DNA of 64,000 nt from Acidipropionibacterium sp. (GTDB lineage Bacteria; Actinomycetota; Actinomycetes; Propionibacteriales; Propionibacteriaceae). Location of the stretch: assembly GCA_022647765.1 (NCBI GenBank), contig JALCLH010000005.1, positions 177,216 to 241,215 on the forward strand. The letters are read 5' to 3'. This document shows positions 29,225 to 38,042 of this stretch, piece by piece. Positions within the stretch are counted from its first letter, which is position 1. The number at the start of each line of letters is the position of its first letter. Under the pieces are notes generated by a model, which saw only the letters and a list, made by a program, of their open reading frames with translations, did not search any database and was not told the origin of the DNA. A program made the translations under genes and the position numbers.

Positions 29225-30373
29225 ATGGCCAGCTCCACCGATGATCTCGGGCTTCCACTGCTCAGCGAGGGCAAGGTGCGTCGCATGTACCGGCTGCCCG
29301 ATCAGCCGGGCCGACTGCTGATGGTCGCCACCGACCGGATCAGCGCCTACGACCACATCCTGTCCCCGGACATTCCCGACAAGGGCAAGGTGCTCACCGG
29401 CATCTCGCTGTGGTGGTTCGATCAGCTGAGCGACGTCGTCGCCAACCACCTCGTCTCCACCGACGTCCCCGAGGCGGTCGAGGGCCGCGCGATGGTCGTC
29501 GAGGAGCTCGAGATGTTCCCGGTCGAGTGCGTGGTGCGCGGCTACCTCACCGGATCGGGCTGGGCCGAGTACCAGCAGAACGGCCAGGTGTGCGGGATTC
29601 CGCTGCCCGAGGGGCTGCAGGACGGCTCGCGGCTGCCCGAGCCGATCTTCACCCCGGCCACCAAGGCCGACTACGGCGAGCACGACGAGAACATCGACTT
29701 CGACACCCTGTCCGGCATCGTCGGGGCCGAGGTTGCCGCTGAGCTGCGGCGTCTCTCCCTGGCGATCTACTCCCGCGCCGAGCAGATCGCCCGCGAGCGC
29801 GGCATCATCCTGGCCGACACCAAGGTCGAGTTCGGACGCCGCGCCGACGGCACCATCGTGCTGGGCGACGAGGTGCTCACCCCGGACTCCTCGCGGTTCT
29901 GGGACGCCGCCCAGTGGGCCCCCGGCGGCGCCAATCCCTCCTTCGACAAGCAGTTCGTCCGCGACTGGCTGAGCTTCGGCTCGGGCTGGGACCGCACTTC
30001 CGACCAGCCGCCGCCATCCCTGCCCGATGACATCGTGACGGCCACCCGCAACCGCTACCTGGAGGCCTGGACGAAGCTCACCGGCGTCACCGACCCGCTG
30101 GGCGAGCAGGGGGCGGATGCCGATAGGATCGGCGCCATGGCACGTGTTGTGGTCGACGTCATGCCGAAGCCCGAGATCCTGGACCCGCAGGGCAAGGCCA
30201 TCACCGGCGTCCTCGGGCGGCGGGCCCACGAGGGTCTGACGGTCCGGCAGGGGAAGCGGTTCGAGATCACCGGCGAGGGGGTCGAGGACCGGCTGGACGA
30301 GATCACCAAGATCGCCGAGGAGATGCTCGCCAACACGGTCATCGAGTCCTACGACATTCACGTGGAGCGCTGA
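29225..30373 (+). CDS. purC: SAICAR synthetase fused in frame to PurS
   Basis: 382 residues. Residues 1-304 are PurC (SAICAR synthetase: CAIR plus aspartate and ATP): [37 protein letters not shown] and [10 protein letters not shown]. From Met305 (base 30137) the chain is Pur[23 protein letters not shown] and [12 protein letters not shown], the small FGAM synthase subunit that docks PurQ to PurL. No stop separates them, although PurS keeps its own ATG with AGGA eight bases upstream. It is a genuine fusion, or an indel has removed a stop (a TAG lies out of frame at 30124-30126). The PurS end is one base from purQ. Confidence 0.93.
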   Translation: MASSTDDLGLPLLSEGKVRRMYRLPDQPGRLLMVATDRISAYDHILSPDIPDKGKVLTGISLWWFDQLSDVVANHLVSTDVPEAVEGRAMVVEELEMFPVECVVRGYLTGSGWAEYQQNGQVCGIPLPEGLQDGSRLPEPIFTPATKADYGEHDENIDFDTLSGIVGAEVAAELRRLSLAIYSRAEQIARERGIILADTKVEFGRRADGTIVLGDEVLTPDSSRFWDAAQWAPGGANPSFDKQFVRDWLSFGSGWDRTSDQPPPSLPDDIVTATRNRYLEAWTKLTGVTDPLGEQGADADRIGAMARVVVDVMPKPEILDPQGKAITGVLGRRAHEGLTVRQGKRFEITGEGVEDRLDEITKIAEEMLANTVIESYDIHVER

Positions 30374-30374
30374 G

Positions 30375-31052
30375 ATGGCCCCACGCATCGGGGTGGTCAC
30401 CTTCCCGGGAACCCTCGACGATCAGGACGCCGCCCGCGCGATCCGGCTCGGCGGCGCCGAGCCGGTCTCGCTGTGGCACGCCTCGGCGGACCTCCAGGGG
30501 GTGGACGCCGTCATCCTCCCGGGCGGATTCTCCTACGGCGACTATCTGCGGGCCGGCGCGATCGCCGCGCTCTCCCCGGTGATGGCCGCGGTGCGCGGGG
30601 CGGCCGGCAAGGGGATGCCGGTGCTCGGCATCTGCAACGGCTTCCAGGTGCTCTGCGAGTCCCATCTGCTGCCCGGCACCCTGATGCGCAATGAGCAGCG
30701 GCGGTTCCGCTGCTCGGTGCAGGAGCTCGTGGTGGAGAGCATCGACACGGTGTGGACCTGCAACTTCAAGCCGCAGCAGCGGATCCAGATCCCCGCCAAG
30801 CACGGCGAGGGCAACTATGTCGCTGACAAGGCGGCGCTGGAGCAGCTGGAGGCCAACAATCAGGTGGTCTTCCGCTATGCCCGCAATCCCAACGGGTCGG
30901 AGCACGACATCGCCGGGGTGACCAATGAGACCGGCAATGTGGTCGGCCTGATGCCCCACCCCGAGCACGCCGTGGAGAGCCTCACCGGTGGCAGCACCGA
31001 TGGTCTGGGGTTCGTGTCCTCGGTGCTGCGCTTCCTCAGCGTCCAGGTCTGA
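30375..31052 (+). CDS. purQ: FGAM synthase subunit PurQ (glutaminase)
   Basis: 225 residues. It supplies ammonia from glutamine to PurL. It is a class I amidotransferase: catalytic Cys87 in GICNGFQ, with the His-Glu of the triad in MPHPEHAVE near the end. The oxyanion segment is [17 protein letters not shown]. It starts one base after the PurS stop, so it is coupled. The last 66 bases recur exactly at 31860-31925, beyond a toxin-antitoxin pair. Confidence 0.97.
   Translation: MAPRIGVVTFPGTLDDQDAARAIRLGGAEPVSLWHASADLQGVDAVILPGGFSYGDYLRAGAIAALSPVMAAVRGAAGKGMPVLGICNGFQVLCESHLLPGTLMRNEQRRFRCSVQELVVESIDTVWTCNFKPQQRIQIPAKHGEGNYVADKAALEQLEANNQVVFRYARNPNGSEHDIAGVTNETGNVVGLMPHPEHAVESLTGGSTDGLGFVSSVLRFLSVQV
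30987..31052 (+). repeat. 66-base direct repeat, left copy (3' end of purQ)
   Basis: Identical, base for base as I read it, to 31860-31925, 873 bases away, and ending with the purQ stop codon. The next 30 bases are still similar (both contain GGGACT and GGCAGAGC). It is attachment-site-like: a gene 3' end restored on one side of an insert. Confidence 0.92.
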
Positions 31053-31088
31053 CTGTCTGGGTTGGACGGGACTCTCGGGCAGAGCAAA

Positions 31089-31141
31089 GCCCCGCGGTGC
31101 CTAACTGGCTTGAACCAGACAGACGACGGTTGCCGCGGGGC
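31089..31141 (+). terminator. Stem-loop downstream of purQ
   Basis: GCCCCGCGG (31089-31097) pairs with CCGCGGGGC (31133-31141). The loop holds a small CTGGCTTGAACCAG hairpin. It is 37 bases after the purQ stop and convergent to the antitoxin gene. Confidence 0.6.
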
Positions 31142-31207
31142 GATGTTCATAGAGTATCGGGGTTCATAGGGTAACGGGTATGTCCGGACCCATCGCACTG
31201 CGCTGAC

Positions 31208-31501
31208 TCAGGCGATCAAGAAGGCTTCGAGCGCCTCGCGCACCACGTCGGATTCGCGTACGCCGTCGTGGGCGGCGCGCTCCTCCAAACGGTGCTTGAG
31301 GTCGATGGGCAGGCGGACGCCGATCTGCGGTGAGTGCGCGGCGCCGCCCGAAAGTGACGGGCGGCCGGCGTGAGCGGGCTTGACCCATTCGCCGGAGTCG
31401 GGCAGGCCGTCGCGGTAGGCCCGGCCCGCTGCGTCGTCGGTGTCGGCGGCGATCTCGGCGTCAAGCGCCGCCTTGACGTGGGCGGGAGTTGTGCTGCTCA
31501 T
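31208..31501 (-). CDS. Ribbon-helix-helix antitoxin (partner of BrnT-like toxin)
   Basis: 97 residues from ATG 31501. The N-terminal half is acidic and probably disordered toxin-binding sequence. The C-terminal 35 residues, IGVRLPIDLKHRLEERAAHDGVRESDVVREALEAFL, are a ribbon-helix-helix DNA-binding domain. Its ATG overlaps the toxin stop (ATGA), so toxin is first and antitoxin second, as in BrnTA systems. It would neutralise the toxin and repress the pair. Confidence 0.82.
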   Translation of the reverse strand: MSSTTPAHVKAALDAEIAADTDDAAGRAYRDGLPDSGEWVKPAHAGRPSLSGGAAHSPQIGVRLPIDLKHRLEERAAHDGVRESDVVREALEAFLIA

Positions 31502-31833
31502 GTCGTTCCTTTCCTCTCGTTGTAGATGCGCTGGGCTGTAGCGTTGGCGGGCCATGCGTTTCCGCCGTAGAGGACACCGCTGTCATGGACCACGATGACG
31601 ACGAGCAATTCACCGCGGCTCGCGCTCCAGCCGATGTAGCGATCAGACTTGCCGGACCTGCTGGCCGGGTCGGGAATCTGCGCGACACACTCGACATCGC
31701 CGAGGGCCTCCTCGGCCTCGGCAACTGTGACGCCGTGCGACGCCAGCATGTGCGCGATGGCCTCGTCGACCCACTCGACTTCGATGCTCCCCACCTCGCT
31801 ATTGTGCTCGACACAATCTCCGGCGTCAAGCAC
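31498..31833 (-). CDS. BrnT-like toxin
   Basis: Up to 111 residues; the start could be GTG 31833, 31812 or 31794, and none has a clean ribosome site. The fold signature follows BrnT/RelE-type ribonucleases: VEWVDEAIAHMLASHGVTVAEAEEAL, a DP segment, DRYIGWSASRGELLVVIVV and a C-terminal NATAQRIYNE helix. It probably cleaves RNA. The gene pair sits between two copies of the purQ 3' end, implying horizontal arrival. Confidence 0.72.
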   Translation of the reverse strand: MLDAGDCVEHNSEVGSIEVEWVDEAIAHMLASHGVTVAEAEEALGDVECVAQIPDPASRSGKSDRYIGWSASRGELLVVIVVHDSGVLYGGNAWPANATAQRIYNERKGTT

Positions 31834-31859
31834 AATCCCGAGTGGAGAGACCCCGAATG

Positions 31860-31925
31860 GGTGGCAGCACCGATGGTCTGGGGTTCGTGTCCTCGGTGCT
31901 GCGCTTCCTCAGCGTCCAGGTCTGA
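31860..31925 (+). repeat. 66-base direct repeat, right copy
   Basis: Exact duplicate of the last 66 bases of purQ (30987-31052), including the TGA. It does not belong to any gene here, so it is a purQ remnant that marks the far border of the toxin-antitoxin insert. Confidence 0.92.
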
Positions 31926-31956
31926 GCCTGCCAGGCCGGGACTCGTCGGCAGAGCC

Positions 31957-32031
31957 TGCACTTTTCACTCGCGTAACCTCGCACCGCCGTCGGCATCCGT
32001 GAATCTCGTCCTTACGCGAGTGAAAAGTGCA
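31957..32031. repeat. Dispersed palindromic repeat, family B, copy 1
   Basis: A 20-base perfect inverted repeat: TGCACTTTTCACTCGCGTAA at 31957-31976 and its complement at 32012-32031, with a 35-base centre. Related copies are at 36507 and 63924. It lies 31 bases beyond the right purQ repeat. Confidence 0.9.
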
Positions 32032-32075
32032 CCTGGCGCCTCACCACCCCATAATGTGCGCCCTCGGCGGTCGAT

Positions 32076-32153
32076 GGTCCCTGATCACTCCCGCCGGGCC
32101 CCCTCTCGGCCTTGCCGTCGCAGTTTCACGGCGTGTCGGGAGTGATCGGGACC
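32076..32153. repeat. Dispersed palindromic repeat, family A, copy 2
   Basis: 78 bases. The right arm (TTTCACGGCGTGTCGGGAGT and GATCGGGACC, 32124-32153) matches the other copies. The left arm starts GGTCCCTGATCACTCCCG, with one inserted T. It ends 7 bases before the sulfite-reductase stop codon. Confidence 0.88.
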
Positions 32154-32160
32154 ACGCCCC

Positions 32161-33825
32161 TCAGCGCAGCAGCTCCTCGTCGGCGTCGATCGCCCAGTGG
32201 GCGAAGTCCTGGCCCTCGGTGTGGTGGATCAGGTAGCTGCGCACCACCCGCTCGATGTAGTCGGGAAGGCCCTCGGAGGTCACCTTGAGGCCCCGGACGG
32301 TGCGGCCGAGCTCGGACTTGTCGGTGTGCAGGCCCGTCCTGAGGCGTCCCGCCAGATGCACCTGGAAGCCGAACTCGCCCTTGATGATCTGGCCCTTGAG
32401 GCCGATATCGGCCACCTGATAGCGGGCGCACGAGTTGGGGCATCCGTTGATGTTGAGACTGATCGGCGGATTGATCGTCTCGCTCTTGAAGCGCTCCTCC
32501 AGCTCGTCGATGGTGCGCGCCGCCAGCCCCTTGGTCTCCACGAAGGCGAGCTTGCAGTACTCGATGCCGGTGCAGGCCATCGTCGCCCGGCGGAATGGCG
32601 AGGGATGGGCCCGAAGTCCCAGCTCCTCGAGCTCAGTGACAAGCTCAGCGACCTTCTCGGGATCGACGTCGAGCACCAGGAGCTTCTGGTACGGGGTCAG
32701 CCGGATGCGGTGGGATCCGGCCTTCTCGGCGGCGTCGGCGATGGCGATGAGCTTGGGCCCCGACAGCCGACCGACGGTCGGCGCGAAGCCGACGTAACGG
32801 CGTCCGTCCTTCTGCTCGTGGATGCCGATGTGATCGTCGGGGGAGCCGTTCGGCCTCGCCCCGCGACCGCCGTTGTGCAGTTTGTGACCGAGGTACTCGT
32901 CCTCCAGCACCTTCCGGAACTTCCTGACCCCCCAGTCGTCGACGAGGAACTTCATCCGGGCGTGGGTGCGGCGCAGCCGGTAGCCGTAGTCGCGGAAGAT
33001 CGAGACGATGCCGCGCCAGACCTCGGGGGCCTCCTCCTGGGAGACCCAGACGCCGAGCCGCTGCGCCAGCCTGGGGGTGGTCGAGAGTGCCCCGCCGACC
33101 CACACGTCGTAGCCGGGTCCGAGCTTGGGATGGCGGACGCCGACGAAGGAGATGTCATTGATCTCGTAGGGGACGTCGATGCTGGGATGTCCGGTGACCG
33201 CCGTCTTGAACTTGCGCGGCAGGTTGGAGAACTGCGGATCGCCGATCCACTGGTCGACGATGGCGCGGATGGTCGGCGTCGGGTCGATGATCTCGTCCGC
33301 GGCGATGCCGGCCACCGGGGAGCCCAGAAATCCGCGGGGGACGTCGCCGCAGGCCTCGGTGGTCTGCAGGCCGTTCGCCTCGAGCCGGCGCCAGATCTCC
33401 GGAACGTCCTCGATCCGGATCCAGTGGTACTGGATGTTCTGGCGGTCGGTGATGTCGGCGGTGTCGCGGGCGAACTCGTGGGAGAGCCGGCCCAGCAGCC
33501 TGGTCTGGTCGGTGGTGAGCTGGCCGCCGTCGATCCGCACCCGCATCATGAAGGTGTCGTCGGTGAGCTCATTGGGAGTGAGGGTGGCGGTCCGGTGGCC
33601 GTCGATGCCCTGCTTGCGCTGGGTGTAGACGCCCCACCACTTGAGGCGGTCGTAGAGGTCCTGCTGGCTGATCGAGTCGAACCCCTCCTTCGCGTAGGTG
33701 CTGAGCACCCGGTCGCGGGAGGTGAGGCCGTCGGCCTGCTGCTTGAGCTCCTCGGTGGCATTGAGCGGCGCACGACCGGAGACGGCCCACTGGCCGTTGT
33801 CGCGCTTCGCGGTGCGAGTTGGCAT
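32161..33825 (-). CDS. Ferredoxin-dependent sulfite/nitrite reductase (NirA/Sir type)
   Basis: 554 residues from ATG 33825 (GGAAGGA upstream). The sirohaem-[4Fe-4S] cysteines are Cys-x5-Cys in ACTGIEYC and Cys-x3-Cys in GCPNSC. Tyr67 in WWGVYTQR and Cys159 in TEACGD occupy the positions of the Tyr-Cys cross-link known in the Mycobacterium tuberculosis sulfite reductase, with the same 92-residue spacing. That favours assimilatory sulfite reduction (six electrons from ferredoxin) over nitrite. No cysteine-pathway genes adjoin it. Confidence 0.92.
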   Translation of the reverse strand: MPTRTAKRDNGQWAVSGRAPLNATEELKQQADGLTSRDRVLSTYAKEGFDSISQQDLYDRLKWWGVYTQRKQGIDGHRTATLTPNELTDDTFMMRVRIDGGQLTTDQTRLLGRLSHEFARDTADITDRQNIQYHWIRIEDVPEIWRRLEANGLQTTEACGDVPRGFLGSPVAGIAADEIIDPTPTIRAIVDQWIGDPQFSNLPRKFKTAVTGHPSIDVPYEINDISFVGVRHPKLGPGYDVWVGGALSTTPRLAQRLGVWVSQEEAPEVWRGIVSIFRDYGYRLRRTHARMKFLVDDWGVRKFRKVLEDEYLGHKLHNGGRGARPNGSPDDHIGIHEQKDGRRYVGFAPTVGRLSGPKLIAIADAAEKAGSHRIRLTPYQKLLVLDVDPEKVAELVTELEELGLRAHPSPFRRATMACTGIEYCKLAFVETKGLAARTIDELEERFKSETINPPISLNINGCPNSCARYQVADIGLKGQIIKGEFGFQVHLAGRLRTGLHTDKSELGRTVRGLKVTSEGLPDYIERVVRSYLIHHTEGQDFAHWAIDADEELLR

Positions 33826-33903
33826 GTCGGTTCCTTCCGGGGACAACCACGTGCCGAGAAGACTAGGGAGGGAGCGGCGCAGACCGAGATTTTGGGTTGA
33901 ATA

Positions 33904-33933
33904 GTGAGATTCTATCTCGGAATGTGAGATTCT
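33904..33933. promoter_or_regulatory. Tandem GTGAGATTCT motifs, possible operator
   Basis: GTGAGATTCT at 33904-33913 and again at 33924-33933, exactly 20 bases apart (two helical turns). The first copy also forms the palindrome GAGAT-TCT-ATCTC. It lies 79 bases upstream of the reductase start and 84 bases upstream of the permease start, in a divergent spacer. Confidence 0.55.
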
Positions 33934-34016
33934 GAGGGTGTGCTCAGAGGGGTGCCCCAGAACTGGCCGGAGGCTCTGCGAGGGCCACTGTCGACGGGTT
34001 GGTCCATACTGACCCG

Positions 34017-35506
34017 GTGACATCGAAAGAAGATTCAAAGGTCGTCGACAAGGCTGACGCCGGCTATCAGAAGGGCCTCAAGTCCCGCCACATCAGGATG
34101 ATCGCGATCGGCGGGTCGATCGGCACCGGGCTGTTCCTGGGAGCCGGCGGCCGGCTGGCGAAGGGCGGGCCGGCACTGGCCATCGCCTACGCCATCTGCG
34201 GACTGTTCGCCTTCATCATGGTCCGGGCCCTCGGCGAGCTGTCCATCCACCGGCCCTCCTCGGGGGCCTTCGTCTCCTATGCCCGCGAGTTCATGGGGGA
34301 GAAGGGGGCCTACGTCACCGGCTGGCTGTTCTTCCTGGACTGGGCCACCTCGGTGATGGCCGACATCACCGCCGTCGCCCTCTACCTGCACTTCTGGACC
34401 TTCTTCCAGCCCGTCCCGCAGTGGGTGCTCGCGATGATCGCGCTGGCCGTCGTCTTCACCCTCAACATGTTCTCGGTGAAGTTCTTCGGCGAGGCGGAGT
34501 TCTGGTTCGCCGCCATCAAGGTGGCGGCCATTCTCGCCTTCATGGCGGTGGCCATCTGGGCCATCATCACCGGGCACGCCGTCGGCAACAGCCATGCCGG
34601 GTTGGCCAACCTCACCGATCACGGCGGGTTCTTCCCGCTGGGCGTGACGCCGTTGCTCACTCTCTCGCTGGGCGTCATCTTCGCCTTCGGCGGCACGGAG
34701 ATGGTCGGCGTGGCGGCCGGCGAGGCCGCCGACGCCAGGAAGATCCTGCCGAAGGCCGTGAACTCGATGATCCTGCGCATCTTCGTGTTCTACGTCGGGC
34801 TCGGTGATCCTCATGACCCTCGTGCTGCCCTGGAACTCCTACTCCGCCGACGAGTCGCCCTTCGTCACCTTCTTCTCCGGAATCGGGGTGCCCCATGCCG
34901 GCGACATCATGCAGGTGGTCGTGCTGACCGCCGCGCTGTCCTCCCTCAACGCCGGGCCTCTACGCCACCGGCCGCACCCTCCGGTCGATGGCGGTGGCCG
35001 GGGAGGCCCCGAAGGTGGCCGCAAAGCTCAACCGGCATCATGTGCCCGCCGGCGGCATCACCATCACCGCCTCGCTGGGCCTGATCGGCGTCCTCATCAA
35101 CTACGTCTACCCGAGTGACGCCTTCGAGATCGTCATGAATCTCGCGGGCATCGGCATCGCCGGCACGTGGATCTCGATCCTCGTCTCGCACATCCTGTTC
35201 GTCCGCAAGGCCAGGCGCGGCGAGCTGGAGCGACCCGATTTCCAGCTGCGCGGGGCACCGGTGACCAATGTCGTGGCCGTCGTCTTCCTGCTGACGGTGA
35301 TCGTGTCGATGTGGTTCGACCCCAGTGTCGGACGCCGCACCATCTACATGTTCCTGGTCGTCGTGGCGCTGCTGGTGATCGGCTGGTTCGCGGTGCGCAA
35401 CCGGATCAATGGCGCCCTGCTGGACACGATTCTCGACGAGGACGACGCGGCCTCGCCTTCCTCCGATACGTCACCGAGCTCGTCCGATCCGGCGTCGCGG
35501 AAGTAG
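34017..35506 (+). CDS. Amino-acid permease (APC family), two frameshifts
   Basis: About 495 residues when joined; the start is probably GTG 34017. The N-terminus is diagnostic of the AnsP/GabP/CycA group: [26 protein letters not shown], then the [20 protein letters not shown] segment. The frame breaks near 34800 (an extra C in GGGCTCGG, expected GGGTCGG) and near 34955 (an extra G in CCGGGCCTC). The rest ([34 protein letters not shown]) restores twelve helices. Asparaginase follows by 12 bases, so asparagine uptake is the natural inference. Confidence 0.88.
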
Positions 35507-35518
35507 AGGGCAGGAGCC

Positions 35519-36508
35519 ATGAAGGTCGAGATCCTGTACACCGGCGGCACCCTGGGTATGGTCGACACCCCGCAGGGGCTGGCCCCCGGCGCGGACCTGG
35601 AGGGATGGCTGCACCGGCTGCTCGCCGGGACCGAGCTCGCCGGCGGCGTCGAGCTGGTGACCTTCGACCACCTCATCGACTCCTCCAATGCCGCCCCGGA
35701 GGACTGGCAGCACATCGTCGACGAGTTGCGGGCCCGTCGCGAGGAGGCCGACTCCTTCGTCGTCCTGCACGGCACCGACACCATGGCCTACGCCGCCTCC
35801 GCGCTGTCCTACGCGCTCACCGGATTCGGCAAACCGGTGGTGCTCACCGGGGCGCAGTATCCGCTGGGGGTGCTTGGCAGCGACGCCGCGCCGAATCTCA
35901 CCGGGGCGCTGCGGGCGGCTCTGTCCGGGGAGTCCTTAGGAGTGGCGATCTTCTTCGGCCAGAAGCTGCTGCGCGGCACCCGGGTGACCAAGACCTCCTC
36001 GTGGGCCTTCCAGGGGTTCGATTCGCCCGGCGTCCCGGAGCTGGCTGTGACCGGAGCGCCCTGGAAGTGGACCGATCCCGGCCTTCGGGGATGCGGCTGG
36101 GTGAGCCCGCGACCCTACCGCCGCTGCGATGTCCCGGTGCTGGATCTGGCTCCGGGGATCACCGCCGCGCGGCTCGCCGCCCTGCTCGATCCCAGGCCCG
36201 AGGCCGTGGTGCTGCGGGCTTTCGGGGTGGGAAACGTGCCGAATGAGGAGCCCGGTCTGGTCGATGTCATTGCCGATGCCGTCACGGCCGGGGTGCCGGT
36301 GGTGGTCGCCTCCCAGTGCCACCAGGCAGACGTGCGGCTCGGCCACTACGAGGCCGGCTGGGGATTGGCGCGGGCCGGGGCGATCGGGTCGACGGACATG
36401 ACTCTGGAGGCCGTCTACACCAAGCTGGTGTTCCTGCTCTCCCAGGGGATGGGGCCCGACGAGATCGCCCACTGGATGGGGATCAGCATCGCCGGTGAGG
36501 TCGGGTGA
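35519..36508 (+). CDS. ansA: L-asparaginase, type I-like
   Basis: 329 residues; AGGAG precedes the ATG. It hydrolyses asparagine to aspartate and ammonia. Catalytic threonines Thr11 (TGGTLGM) and Thr86, with Asp87 (HGTDTM), are present, and Lys157 completes the set. There is no signal peptide, so it is cytoplasmic. It is adjacent to the permease and probably in one operon, supplying aspartate that purA and purC consume. A family B repeat sits at its end. Confidence 0.93.
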   Translation: MKVEILYTGGTLGMVDTPQGLAPGADLEGWLHRLLAGTELAGGVELVTFDHLIDSSNAAPEDWQHIVDELRARREEADSFVVLHGTDTMAYAASALSYALTGFGKPVVLTGAQYPLGVLGSDAAPNLTGALRAALSGESLGVAIFFGQKLLRGTRVTKTSSWAFQGFDSPGVPELAVTGAPWKWTDPGLRGCGWVSPRPYRRCDVPVLDLAPGITAARLAALLDPRPEAVVLRAFGVGNVPNEEPGLVDVIADAVTAGVPVVVASQCHQADVRLGHYEAGWGLARAGAIGSTDMTLEAVYTKLVFLLSQGMGPDEIAHWMGISIAGEVG

Positions 36509-36580
36509 ATATTTCACTCGCGTAAGGGCGGCATCCGACTTTCAGGAGGCTCGTCGGCGTCTTGGGCGAGTGAAATGTTC
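36507..36580. repeat. Dispersed palindromic repeat, family B, copy 2
   Basis: GAATATTTCACTCGC on the left and GCGAGTGAAATGTTC on the right pair with one mismatch. The centre is unlike copy 1. It overlaps the asparaginase stop and could act as a terminator. Confidence 0.82.
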
Positions 36581-36627
36581 ACCGATCTCCGGGTACACCT
36601 GCGCGCGGCCTCAATGAGCGGCGGTTT

Positions 36628-36669
36628 CAGTGGCCCCTCAGTGGCCAGTGGGCCCCTCAGTGGCCCCTC
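36628..36669. repeat. Short repeated CAGTGGCCCCTC units
   Basis: CAGTGGCCCCTC occurs at 36628-36639 and 36658-36669, with a related unit CAGTGGGCCCCTC between. It spans the 3' end of the MFS gene, including its stop. Confidence 0.7.
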
Positions 36670-37973
36670 TCCCGGTACTGGCGCGCGATGGCCTCACGCC
36701 ATGGCGGCACCACGACACCGCCGCCGGCGGCGTTCCGGCGGCGCAGCCGCCTCCGGGCGTGGAGGATGCCCACGATGCCGATCGCGTAGAAGACCAGCTG
36801 GATGCTCATCGCCCAGCGGAATCCGGACAGGGTGTAGTCGCCGCCGGGGCACAGCCGGTCCAGGGCGAGCCCGATCACCTGGATGAGGATGAGCGAGGCG
36901 ATGAAGCCACCCATGTTGGCGATCCCGGTGGCGCTGCCGAGGCGCTGGGGCAGGTGCTCGGTGCGCAGCACATCGAAGCCGACCGATCCCCCGGGGATGG
37001 ACAGCCCCAGGCCGGCGGACAGCACGATCAGCAGCCACAGCGGAGCCGGGCCGGGCCAGGCCAGGACGGCGATCCAGGGGATGACGGACAGACTCACCAT
37101 GCCGATCACCAGGGAGCTGCGCCGCAGTGGATGGGTCTGCGTCAGTCTCGCCGCCATCGGGCCGGCAGTCGCTGAGGCGATGACATAGATGGTGAGCAGG
37201 GTGGACGCCGTGGCGGTCGAGCGCCCCTCGGCCCGGGTGAGATAGGGAATCCCCCACATCAGCGAGTAGACGATCCCGCCGAAGTTGGTCGACCAGTGGC
37301 ACCAGAACCCGACTCCGGTCGCGGGGTGCTTGACGATCGTGAGCACCTCGCGCGGCATGCCCCGCATCGGGATGGAGGCGCGTTGGCTCTTGGCGCCGGG
37401 CGGGGCGTCGCGAAGCAGCAGCGCGCTGGTGACGACTCCGACGGCAGCGGTGCCGGCCGCCAGCAGATAGGTGGTGCGCCATCCCTGACTGCCCACCAGC
37501 GCCACCAGGCCCACGGTGGACCCGATCTGGCCGATCTGGCCCGCGAGGGCCGTGATCTGGGTGAGCAACGGGACCTGCCGCGCGGGGAACCAGGCGGGGA
37601 TGAGCCGGATCGCCGAGCTGAAGGTGCAGGCGTCCCCGGCTCCGACCAGGATGCGGGCCAGGATCGCCATTCCGATCTGATCCGACAGGGCGATGGTGAG
37701 CTGACCGGAGGTCATCAGCACCGCGCCGAGGGTGATGGTGAAGCGAGGGCCCACGCGATCCAGAAGAAGCCCGGCGGGCAGCTGGGCGAGCGCGTAGACC
37801 GCCAGCTGGAGCACCATGAAGGTGGCGACGATACCGGCGGTGGCATGGAAGTGCGTGGCAGCGGTCAGTCCCATCACGCCCAGGGAGCTGCGCTGCATGA
37901 CAGCCAGTGCGTACGCCAGCATGGAAGCGCCCCAGACCACCCAGGCGCGAGTCGACCTTCCGGATTCAGACAC
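36657..37973 (-). CDS. MFS transporter
   Basis: 438 residues with 12 hydrophobic helices. LLLDRVGPRFTITLGAVLMTSGQ is motif A; FMVLQLAVYALAQLPAG and the QRSSLGVMG first-helix region recall the anion:cation symporter/NarK-like or phthalate branch. The C-terminal tail is basic (ARRRLRRRN). The substrate is unknown. It is divergent from nothing and lies between a family B repeat and a MocR-type regulator on the same strand. Confidence 0.85.
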   Translation of the reverse strand: MSESGRSTRAWVVWGASMLAYALAVMQRSSLGVMGLTAATHFHATAGIVATFMVLQLAVYALAQLPAGLLLDRVGPRFTITLGAVLMTSGQLTIALSDQIGMAILARILVGAGDACTFSSAIRLIPAWFPARQVPLLTQITALAGQIGQIGSTVGLVALVGSQGWRTTYLLAAGTAAVGVVTSALLLRDAPPGAKSQRASIPMRGMPREVLTIVKHPATGVGFWCHWSTNFGGIVYSLMWGIPYLTRAEGRSTATASTLLTIYVIASATAGPMAARLTQTHPLRRSSLVIGMVSLSVIPWIAVLAWPGPAPLWLLIVLSAGLGLSIPGGSVGFDVLRTEHLPQRLGSATGIANMGGFIASLILIQVIGLALDRLCPGGDYTLSGFRWAMSIQLVFYAIGIVGILHARRRLRRRNAAGGGVVVPPWREAIARQYRERGH

Positions 37974-38042
37974 GGGCGATCATGATATGCCCTGCGATCC
38001 GAGCCGTGCAGGTCGGTCACTTGGGGAGACGGGCTCTGACAT

